In this document: positions 1 through 5,386 of the stretch, piece by piece
Position numbering within the stretch: the first letter of the stretch is position 1
Layout: each line of letters starts with the position of its first letter
Assembly (NCBI GenBank): GCA_002293545.1
Contig: DBDL01000129.1
Coordinates: 7,395-20,915, forward strand
Length of the DNA: 13,521 nucleotides
Direction of reading: 5' to 3'
Origin: Lachnoclostridium sp. UBA933
GTDB taxonomy: Bacteria; Bacillota; Clostridia; Lachnospirales; Lachnospiraceae
Program-made: the position numbers and the translations under genes
The notes under the pieces: model-generated
What the model saw: the letters and a program-made list of their open reading frames with translations, nothing else
Told to the model about the DNA's origin: nothing
The model's database searches: none

Positions 1-821
1 GGTTAAGTGTCTTTACGGGAACTGCGCTTGGTTTTGGTTCGGCATTCATTATGATGCCGGCATTTTATGAGGAAATGAGAAATGATGAGGGGCTTTTGCC
101 GGAAATGACAGTACATTTTAATCCGGAGTTACTTTTATATCTGATACTCCTGCCGACTTTATTTTTCTCTGTCATTTCCATTTTGTACAGCTATCGGAAA
201 TTGAGAATGTCTGCGTTGAGTTTGATTCGCGGGACGAAAGAAACGAAGGTTCGGAAAAAAAGAAAAACGACGGTTCAAGACAAGGAACAGGGCTTTTTGC
301 AGGATTTAAAGAAAAGTACGTTAAAAAGCCGGTTTTCATTGGTTTTCTTTATTGCGCTTTCTGCCTTCTGTTACTCGGACATGACACAGATGTCTGTTTC
401 GATGCTGGATTTAACAAGTGGAATGATGGCTTTGCTGATTATGGGAATCGGACTGGTATTGGCATTCACCGTTTTATTTATAGCGATTACCACCGTGATG
501 AAAGCAAATACAAAGACGATTGCGATGATGAAAGTTTTTGGGTACTCTGGTTCGGAATGCGGGAGAGCCATATTAAGCGGCTACCGCCTGCCGGCATATA
601 TCGGGTTTATCATTGGTACTGCGTATCAATATGGTCTTTTAAAAGTAATGGTTGATGTGTTTTATGACCAGAGTGTGGTGGATATCCCGGAGTATCATTT
701 TGATATCCCGGCGTTTTTTATCTCGCTTGTAACATTTGTGATTCTTTACGAAACGATTATGAAAGTTTATACGGCAAGGATGAAACGGATTTCATTGAAG
801 GAGGTTATGCTGGGTGAGTAG
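1..821 (+). CDS. FtsX-like ABC transporter permease, C-terminal fragment (5' end outside window)
   Basis: The frame is open from base 3 to the TAG at 819-821, so the gene enters from the left; the ATGs near base 51 are internal. About 272 residues are visible. They show the end of one FtsX repeat (a membrane segment, an acidic outside stretch, then a second segment ending in the family-like SALSLIRG), a basic cytoplasmic linker rich in Lys/Arg, and a complete second repeat. That repeat has four hydrophobic segments, roughly SRFSLVFFIALSAF, MMALLIMGIGLVLAFTVLFI, LPAYIGFIIGTAYQYGLL and IPAFFISLVTFVILY. The phrases KVFGYSG and GYRLPAYIGF are typical of large Bacillota MacB/FtsX-family permeases, which work with an ABC ATPase, often in peptide or lipid export or antibiotic sensing. 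The ATPase partner is not in the window, so the substrate is unknown. The Lys-Glu-Val codons near the end spell a strong AAGGAGG at 798-804. Confidence 0.85.
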   Translation, partial: LSVFTGTALGFGSAFIMMPAFYEEMRNDEGLLPEMTVHFNPELLLYLILLPTLFFSVISILYSYRKLRMSALSLIRGTKETKVRKKRKTTVQDKEQGFLQDLKKSTLKSRFSLVFFIALSAFCYSDMTQMSVSMLDLTSGMMALLIMGIGLVLAFTVLFIAITTVMKANTKTIAMMKVFGYSGSECGRAILSGYRLPAYIGFIIGTAYQYGLLKVMVDVFYDQSVVDIPEYHFDIPAFFISLVTFVILYETIMKVYTARMKRISLKEVMLGE

Positions 822-901
822 CCGGGCGGCATTATCTGTATTCGGAAAACCGTAAACAATTGGTTCCTATACAAGCAATGAATTACGGCAAGGAGAAAAT
901 A

Positions 902-1435
902 ATGGTTTTTTATAATGAAAACAATATCCTAATCCGTAACATGACGGATCAGGATGTAAAAATTATTTGTGAGGAGGAAATCAAACAGGGCTGGGAGGGT
1001 GTCAGCGAAAGCAAATACTTAAAAAGACTGAAAGATCAGAAAGACGGAAAAGCAGTTTCTATCGTTGCGGAGTATTATGGTAATGCAGCGGGCTACAATA
1101 ATATATACATCAATTCTGAAAGAGGGGCATTTGCCAATCAAGGGTATTGTGAAATCGTTGATTTCGGTGTATTAGTAAAATACCGGAATCAGGGAATCGG
1201 CAGCAAACTCATGGACATTGCGGAACAAATTGCATCAGGATACAGCGATACCGTATATCTTGGCGTTGGTTTGCATGAGGGATATGGCATTGCCCAGCGT
1301 ATGTATGTGAAGCGCGGATATGTTCCGGATGGAAGCGGAGTTTGGTACGGCTCTGCAAAATGTGTGCCATATGAGTCATATGGCAACGATGATGATTTGA
1401 ATCTCTATTTCAGTAAAACCCTCAAACCGAAGTAG
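902..1435 (+). CDS. GNAT-family N-acetyltransferase
   Basis: A 177-residue cytosolic protein of the usual single-domain GNAT size. Acetyl-CoA-binding motif A is seen at about residues 84-112, with the pyrophosphate-loop signature R95-N-Q-G-I-G100 followed by the helix SKLMDIAEQI. Motif B, around residues 128-150 (YGIAQRMYVKRGYVPDG then VWYG), is the usual C-terminal strand-helix of bacterial GNATs. The start was placed at ATG 902 because AAGGAG at 890-895 lies 6 nt upstream; upstream in-frame TTG 860 and ATG 878 have no comparable ribosome site. The substrate cannot be read from the sequence; small amines, amino acids or antibiotics are all possible for this superfamily. Its 3' end overlaps the convergent ATPase gene by 14 bp, so no intergenic terminator is possible; a hairpin inside that gene at 1508-1546 may serve. 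It does not look like part of the upstream permease operon's function. Confidence 0.85.
   Translation: MVFYNENNILIRNMTDQDVKIICEEEIKQGWEGVSESKYLKRLKDQKDGKAVSIVAEYYGNAAGYNNIYINSERGAFANQGYCEIVDFGVLVKYRNQGIGSKLMDIAEQIASGYSDTVYLGVGLHEGYGIAQRMYVKRGYVPDGSGVWYGSAKCVPYESYGNDDDLNLYFSKTLKPK
1363..1383. repeat. 21-bp near-perfect palindrome in the 3' end of the GNAT gene
   Basis: Arms TGCCATATGA (1363-1372) and TCATATGGCA (1374-1383) are exact inverted copies around one central G. On the minus strand it lies 38 bp after the ATPase stop and is followed by CATTTTGC, so it could form a weak terminator hairpin for that gene. It codes for part of CVPYESYG, so it could also be a by-product of coding. Confidence 0.45.
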
Positions 1436-2729
1436 AAGATAGAATATTTGATACCGCATAAAGGGGCAGATTAATAAGCCAACCCTCGTTTTTATAATCG
1501 CTCATGGAAGTACGGACAGAAATTTCCGGTCTGTACTTTTCTTTATAAACTTTCAAGCTTTTTGCCCTGAGATTGACTTCAGCTTTCACTTCAACAGGAA
1601 CGATTTTTTCCCCGGTATCTATCATGAAATCAATTTCACAGGAACCCCGGTCATTGGTATAATAATAAACACCTAAGTCATGGATTGTCTTTAACTGCTG
1701 ACATACATACTGTTCGGTCAAAGCCCCTTTAAATTCGGTGAATAAATCATTTCCATCAAGAAGTGTCTGCTGGCGCAGTCCGGTCATGCATCCCAGAAGT
1801 CCGACATCCAAAAGGAACAGCTTAAATGCTTTTAAATCCTCATAGGCTTTCAGCGGAATGCCGGCGGTACCGGTACGGCTTACTTTATGTATCAGTCCGC
1901 AATCAGACAGCCACATAATTGCCGTTTCATAGTCTTTTGCCCGTCCGCCCTCACGCAAAAGCCCATATATGAATTTTTTATTTTCCCTGGCAAGCTGCGA
2001 GGGAATGCTATTCCAAATCATCCGGATTTTCGGAACCGTTTCATTCGGCGCATGTTTGGAAAAATCTTGCTCATATGCGGATAAAATACGCGTTTGTATG
2101 TTCCGCACTTCATTGAAATCCTTTTCTTCGATAAAACTCTGCACAGCCTCCGGCATACCGCCGACAAAATAATAGTGTTTTAGTATATCAATATAAGTCT
2201 GCTTAAAGGAAGCAATCATTTGATAATCCTGTTTTTGAAGAAGCTCTGCAAATCGCCCGTTTCCGGCAGCCAATAGAAATTCCATAAAGGAAAGAGGATA
2301 TAGTTTCAGAAAATCCACCTTGCCGACCGGAAAAGATGTTCCCGGATGCAGAGCAATTCCGAGGAGTGAACCGGCACAGATAATATGGTACTCAGGTGCG
2401 TTCTCATAAAAATATTTCAATGAGGAGAGCGCTGCCGGAACTTCCTGAACCTCGTCAAAAATAAGTAAAGTATCATAGGGATAGATTTTTTCTCCGGTAT
2501 ATAGTTCTAACCCCATAATCAGACGGTTTGTGTCAAGATCAGATGCAAACAGCTCTGCCATTCGGGTATTGGAATCAAAGTTTACGTATACGGTGTTTGC
2601 ATATGATTTTTCCCCGAATTCTTTCATCAGCCATGTTTTCCCTACTTGCCTTGCACCTTCGATAATCAGAGGTTTACGGTGTTTACTTTCTTTCCATTTG
2701 TACAAGGATTCAATTGCCATCCGATACAT
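1422..2729 (-). CDS. AAA ATPase with DUF4143 and PD-(D/E)XK-like C-terminus
   Basis: A 435-residue soluble protein. Residues 25-32 (GARQVGKT) form Walker A, 88-95 (LLIFDEVQ) Walker B and 118-124 (CAGSLLG) a sensor-1-like stretch. A DUF4143 winged-helix/helical region follows at about 190-350. The C-terminus has D367 in CEIDF and E380-V-K382 in PVEVKAE, the spacing of a PD-(D/E)XK nuclease core. This is the AAA_14/DUF4143 family, widespread in anaerobes, often in many genomic copies, with no settled function; a role in DNA handling, defence or toxin-antitoxin-like behaviour is only inference. The start was set at 2729: GGGAGG (2737-2742) sits 7 nt upstream, and the 27 residues upstream in the same frame are AT-rich promoter DNA. 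It is transcribed alone, divergent from scpA and convergent with the acetyltransferase gene. Three direct repeats upstream may be its control sites. Confidence 0.88.
   Translation of the reverse strand: MYRMAIESLYKWKESKHRKPLIIEGARQVGKTWLMKEFGEKSYANTVYVNFDSNTRMAELFASDLDTNRLIMGLELYTGEKIYPYDTLLIFDEVQEVPAALSSLKYFYENAPEYHIICAGSLLGIALHPGTSFPVGKVDFLKLYPLSFMEFLLAAGNGRFAELLQKQDYQMIASFKQTYIDILKHYYFVGGMPEAVQSFIEEKDFNEVRNIQTRILSAYEQDFSKHAPNETVPKIRMIWNSIPSQLARENKKFIYGLLREGGRAKDYETAIMWLSDCGLIHKVSRTGTAGIPLKAYEDLKAFKLFLLDVGLLGCMTGLRQQTLLDGNDLFTEFKGALTEQYVCQQLKTIHDLGVYYYTNDRGSCEIDFMIDTGEKIVPVEVKAEVNLRAKSLKVYKEKYRPEISVRTSMSDYKNEGWLINLPLYAVSNILSSTSV
1508..1546 (+). terminator. Possible Rho-independent terminator for the GNAT gene, inside the ATPase coding sequence
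   Basis: AAGTACGGAC (1508-1517) pairs with GTCTGTACTT (1529-1538): ten pairs with one G-U, and an 11-nt loop. It is followed on the plus strand by TTCTTTAT. It lies 73 bp after the acetyltransferase stop. The loop is large and the T-run is broken, so confidence is moderate. Confidence 0.4.
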
Positions 2730-2757
2730 ATACACACCTCCCGGAATTGATATTAAT

Positions 2758-2786
2758 AGAATAGCATAGTGTAACATAAAATACAA
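2758..2786 (-). promoter_or_regulatory. Candidate sigma-A promoter of the AAA/DUF4143 gene
   Basis: On the minus strand, TTGTAT (2781-2786) is followed after 17 bp by TATTCT (2758-2763), with TG one base before the -10, an extended -10 pattern. It leaves a short leader to the GGGAGG ribosome site at 2737-2742. The -35 lies inside the promoter-proximal copy of the 33-bp-pitch repeats, so a protein bound there would touch RNA polymerase. Hexamers match consensus only partly. Confidence 0.45.
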
Positions 2787-2857
2787 CGAAAATTTGCAAG
2801 AAGAATACATTTTTTACAACGAAAAAATAAATAGGTTAAACATTTTTTACAATGAAA
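2774..2857. repeat. Three 18-bp direct repeats at an exact 33-bp pitch (possible operator array)
   Basis: Copies lie at 2774-2791, 2807-2824 and 2840-2857. The two distal copies differ at one base (ACATTTTTTACAAYGAAA on the plus strand). The proximal copy, ACATAAAATACAACGAAA, has changes only in the central A/T run. The 15-bp spacers do not resemble one another, so this is a periodic site array and not a simple 33-bp tandem duplication. The proximal copy covers the -35 of the minus-strand ATPase promoter. The repeat is not palindromic, so binding would be to same-facing sites about three helical turns apart. Autoregulation of the ATPase gene is an inference. Confidence 0.6.
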
Positions 2858-2958
2858 CAGAATATGAAGCATTGACGGCAGCATATCCTCAGCAGTCCGC
2901 GCAGACAGATACAATAAAAACCTTGCTATTTACCAGATGTTTCAGTAAAATAGTATTA

Positions 2959-2987
2959 TTGACGCAGGAATGCTGCCATTGTATATC
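2959..2987 (+). promoter_or_regulatory. Sigma-A promoter of scpA-scpB
   Basis: TTGACG (2959-2964) and TATATC (2982-2987) are separated by 17 bp. A start about 7 nt downstream would give a leader of roughly 45 nt ending in AAAGGA (3025-3030), 8 nt before the scpA ATG. One mismatch in the -35 and two in the -10 against consensus. Confidence 0.6.
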
Positions 2988-3038
2988 TGTGCAATCATAC
3001 GATTCCTCGTTTGAAATCTAACCGAAAGGAAAATCATC

Positions 3039-3779
3039 ATGAAAATTCCGGTGAAATTAGAGGTATTTGAAGGACCGCTTGATTTACTTCTGCATTTGAT
3101 TGAAAAAAATAAAGTAGATATCTTTGATATACCGATTGTTTTAATTACGGAGCAATACCTGCAGTACGTAAAAGAAATGCAGCTTCGCGATATGGATATG
3201 ATGAGTGAGTTTTTGGTTATGGCATCAACGCTTGTTAAAATCAAATCCAAAATGCTGCTTCCTCCGGAGCCGAAAGAAGAAGAGGAAGAAGACCCTAGGA
3301 TGGAGCTTGTAAACCGGCTTTTGGAATATAAAATTTTTAAATACGCGTCACTGGAGCTGAAAGATATGCAAATTGACGCAGGCAGAAATGTTTTTAAGAC
3401 ACAGAGTATTCCGGAGGAGATTGCAGATTATAAAGAAGTAATTCCGGTGGAAGAATTACTTTCGGATGTCACCCTGATGAAGCTGCAGGCAATTTTCGAT
3501 TCGGTGATAAAAAAGCAGGCGGATAAAATTGACCCGATACGGAGTCAGTTCGGCAAAATTGAAAAAGAAGAAATCAGCCTGGAAGTCCATTTACAATTTA
3601 TCATAGATTATGCCAAAAGATACCGGACGTTCCGCTTTCGGGATATTTTAGACGGCGGAACCGGAAAAGTCTATTTGATTCTTACCTTTCTTGGAATACT
3701 TGAACTGATGAGAGTCGGGACGCTTATTGTGGAACAGGACAACTTATTTGATGATATTCAAATTACCTATAAGGAGTGA
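3039..3779 (+). CDS. scpA: Segregation and condensation protein A (kleisin)
   Basis: A 246-residue cytosolic protein of normal length. ScpA is the kleisin that bridges the two heads of an Smc dimer and recruits ScpB; the complex compacts and separates newly copied chromosomes. The N-terminal Smc-neck-binding helical domain is clear: VFEGPLDLLLHLIEKNKVDI at residues 9-28, then the ScpA-typical FLVMASTLVKIKSKMLLPP at about 58-76. A very acidic linker (EEEEED) follows, then the ScpB-binding middle region, and a C-terminal winged helix (about 180-246) ending FLGILELMRVGTLIVEQ, which contacts the Smc head. AAAGGA lies 8 nt upstream of the ATG. The stop is 3 nt before the scpB ATG, so the two are translationally linked. 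Confidence 0.97.
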   Translation: MKIPVKLEVFEGPLDLLLHLIEKNKVDIFDIPIVLITEQYLQYVKEMQLRDMDMMSEFLVMASTLVKIKSKMLLPPEPKEEEEEDPRMELVNRLLEYKIFKYASLELKDMQIDAGRNVFKTQSIPEEIADYKEVIPVEELLSDVTLMKLQAIFDSVIKKQADKIDPIRSQFGKIEKEEISLEVHLQFIIDYAKRYRTFRFRDILDGGTGKVYLILTFLGILELMRVGTLIVEQDNLFDDIQITYKE

Positions 3780-3782
3780 CGG

Positions 3783-4355
3783 ATGTTGGAAGTGAAAGAA
3801 GTAGAAGCGGTGATTGAAGCAATTTTATTTGCTGTGGGGGAATCGGTGGAAGCCGGCAGGATTGCCGAGGCAATCGGACAGGATGCCGAATCGGTCAAAA
3901 ATATTGTACGCAATATGATGATTCGGTATGAAGAGGATAATCGGGGAATTCAGATTATCGAAGTGGGAAACTCATTTCAGTTGTGTACAAAATCCAATAT
4001 GTACGAGTATCTTATAAAAATTGCGCATGTGCCCAAAAAACATATATTAACAGATGTGCTGTTGGAAACGCTGTCGATTATCGCTTATAAGCAGCCGATT
4101 ACCCGAAGTGAAATCGAAAAAATAAGAGGCGTCAACTGTGACCATCCGGTAAATAAACTGGTAGAGTACAACCTGATTCAGGAAATGGGACGCCTTGATG
4201 CTCCCGGACGCCCGATATTATTTGGAACGACAGAGGATTTTCTGAGATATTTCGGTATCGGAACCTTAGATGATCTTCCCATACTGAATCAGGAAAAGAT
4301 AGAGGATTATAAGCAGGAAGCAGAAGAAGAAATTCAGATGGTTCTGTCTTTGTAG
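3783..4355 (+). CDS. scpB: Segregation and condensation protein B
   Basis: A 190-residue protein, normal for ScpB, built of two winged helices that dimerise and grip the middle of ScpA within the Smc condensin. Family features seen: the N-terminal AVIEAILFAVGESVEAGRIA (about residues 9-28); then LETLSIIAYKQPITRSEIE (94-112), the most conserved stretch, followed by IRGVNCD; and GRLDAPGRPILFGTTEDFL (136-154). A short acidic tail ends the protein. Its ribosome site AAGGAG (3771-3776) is formed by the last Lys-Glu codons of scpA, 6 nt before the ATG, a tight two-gene arrangement. No clear terminator follows; a new consensus promoter begins 35 bp after its stop, so downstream genes may receive both read-through and their own transcription. 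Confidence 0.97.
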   Translation: MLEVKEVEAVIEAILFAVGESVEAGRIAEAIGQDAESVKNIVRNMMIRYEEDNRGIQIIEVGNSFQLCTKSNMYEYLIKIAHVPKKHILTDVLLETLSIIAYKQPITRSEIEKIRGVNCDHPVNKLVEYNLIQEMGRLDAPGRPILFGTTEDFLRYFGIGTLDDLPILNQEKIEDYKQEAEEEIQMVLSL

Positions 4356-4390
4356 AGGAAAGGGAGAAGCCAAACAATCTGCTGAAATAG

Positions 4391-4419
4391 TTGACAAAGC
4401 AGTAACATTTGCCTATAAT
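4391..4419 (+). promoter_or_regulatory. Perfect-consensus sigma-A promoter
   Basis: TTGACA (4391-4396) and TATAAT (4414-4419) are exact consensus hexamers separated by the ideal 17 bp. Transcription would begin near 4426 and give a leader of about 40 nt into the rhomboid-fold gene. It is the strongest promoter sequence in the window and defines the start of the six-gene unit. An exact consensus promoter usually needs a repressor or other brake, which fits the inverted repeat overlapping its -10. Confidence 0.85.
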
Positions 4420-4427
4420 GATTATGA
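4413..4427. promoter_or_regulatory. PerR/Fur-like 7-1-7 inverted repeat over the -10
   Basis: The core ATAAT-G-ATTAT (4415-4425) is a perfect inverted repeat with a one-base centre. Aligned to the Bacillus PerR box TTATAATnATTATAA, 12 of 14 defined positions match (mismatches at 4413 and 4426). Six of the matches are the -10 hexamer itself, so the independent evidence is the right half-site. Position over the -10 suits a repressor. No regulator gene is in the window. Confidence 0.3.
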
Positions 4428-4464
4428 TTATAATAGGATTGATATCGTGAAGAATTGAGGGAAA

Positions 4465-5370
4465 ATGATGAGTTGGATATATAAAGCAGAAAAGAAGTTC
4501 GGGAAATACGCGATAACAAATCTCATGAAATATATTATGGGGTTAAAAATAGCCGGAGTTGTGATCGGATTATTTGACGGTACGTTTTATTACAACTGGC
4601 TTGCTTTTGACGTACAGGAGATACTGCGCGGTCAGGTCTGGCGGTTTTTTACCTTTATCCTGTCACCGGATATCCAGTTAGGCAATCAAATTGTTTTAGA
4701 GGCGCTGTTCTTTTTTGTCATGGTATATTTGTATTATTTTATAGGGAATGCCATTGAGCGTACATGGGGAACTTTTCGTTTTAACCTGTATTTCTTTTCC
4801 GGATTTTTTGCGACGGGTATCCTTTCCTTTTTGTATGCCGTTATTTCAAAGGACTACAGATTTATTGAATTTTCGTTTTATCCGATGCACCATTTGGATT
4901 ACTTATTTGAGTCGATGTTCCTGACATTTGCGCTGATGTTTCCGGAAACAAGCTTTTTACTTTATTTTATTATACCCATCAAAGCAAAATGGCTTGGTTA
5001 TGCGGGGCTGGCAATGTCTTTTTTCAGTGCAATAACCAGTATATTGGACCAGAATTATGTGGCACTGATTTTATTTATTGCCGCCTATGGAAATTTTTTG
5101 TTTTATTATCTGATGACAAGCAATTCGATAAAACGGGCGAGGTTTTTTAAGCAGCCTGCGAAAAAGAAAAAGGTAAGATACCGCAATACGGCGTTTAAAA
5201 CAGAAGAAAAAGTGAAAAAAGGTTCGGAAGCAAGGCATAAGTGTTTCGTATGCGGCAGAACGGAAAAGGATGATGAAAACTTGGTATTTCGTTTTTGCTC
5301 CAAGTGCGAGGGAAATTATGAATATTGCTCCGATCATTTATTTACGCATGAGCATATAAGCAAGCATTAA
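4465..5370 (+). CDS. Rhomboid-fold integral membrane protein with C-terminal Cys/His zinc-binding-like tail
   Basis: A 301-residue protein. Residues about 20-220 hold roughly six hydrophobic segments. Two rhomboid-superfamily landmarks are seen: WRFFT (59-63) in the first loop and IERTWG (97-102) after the second segment. The catalytic GxSG serine loop and partner histidine of active rhomboid proteases are not found; the equivalent stretch reads LDYLFESMFLTFALMFP. I therefore infer a non-proteolytic rhomboid-like (TMEM115/DUF1751-type) protein. A strongly basic stretch (about 224-252, with KKKK) precedes a tail with C260-x2-C263, C278-x2-C281, C288, H291, H295 and H297, which looks like one or two zinc sites facing the cytoplasm. 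TGAGGG (4456-4461) suits ATG 4468 (6 nt) slightly better than ATG 4465 (3 nt); the two differ by one Met. It is the first gene after the consensus promoter and ends 16 bp before the glycosyltransferase gene, suggesting a shared membrane task. Confidence 0.75.
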   Translation: MMSWIYKAEKKFGKYAITNLMKYIMGLKIAGVVIGLFDGTFYYNWLAFDVQEILRGQVWRFFTFILSPDIQLGNQIVLEALFFFVMVYLYYFIGNAIERTWGTFRFNLYFFSGFFATGILSFLYAVISKDYRFIEFSFYPMHHLDYLFESMFLTFALMFPETSFLLYFIIPIKAKWLGYAGLAMSFFSAITSILDQNYVALILFIAAYGNFLFYYLMTSNSIKRARFFKQPAKKKKVRYRNTAFKTEEKVKKGSEARHKCFVCGRTEKDDENLVFRFCSKCEGNYEYCSDHLFTHEHISKH

Positions 5371-5386
5371 GAAAAGAGGGAAAACA

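Larger units (their letters stand above)
2730..3038. other. 309-bp divergent intergenic region between the ATPase gene and scpA
   Basis: No credible gene is seen here. The left part holds the leader and promoter of the minus-strand ATPase gene and the 33-bp-pitch repeats. The middle, about 2858-2958, has no recognised signal beyond a weak, bulged inverted repeat (CTATTTAC at 2926-2933 against GTAAAATAG at 2945-2953). The right part holds the scpA promoter and leader. A plus-strand frame through 2794-3021 is open but has no ribosome site, and its IFYNE repeats simply restate the DNA repeats. Confidence 0.7.

Noticed and set aside
2730..2810. 27-residue N-terminal extension of the AAA ATPase
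   Set aside because: The internal ATG at 2729 has GGGAGG 7 nt upstream, and the extension would be translated from promoter DNA.
2794..3021. Plus-strand 75-codon frame with an 11-residue-spaced IFYNE repeat
   Set aside because: It starts at TTG with no ribosome site, lies over promoters and DNA repeats, and its peptide repeat only restates the 33-bp DNA pitch.
4132..4377. Minus-strand frames across scpB, the glycosyltransferase and the 442-residue gene
   Set aside because: They are opposite well-supported genes, have no ribosome sites, and show no recognisable protein character.
4465..5370. Active rhomboid serine protease
   Set aside because: No GxSG motif and no paired histidine could be found in the membrane segments.
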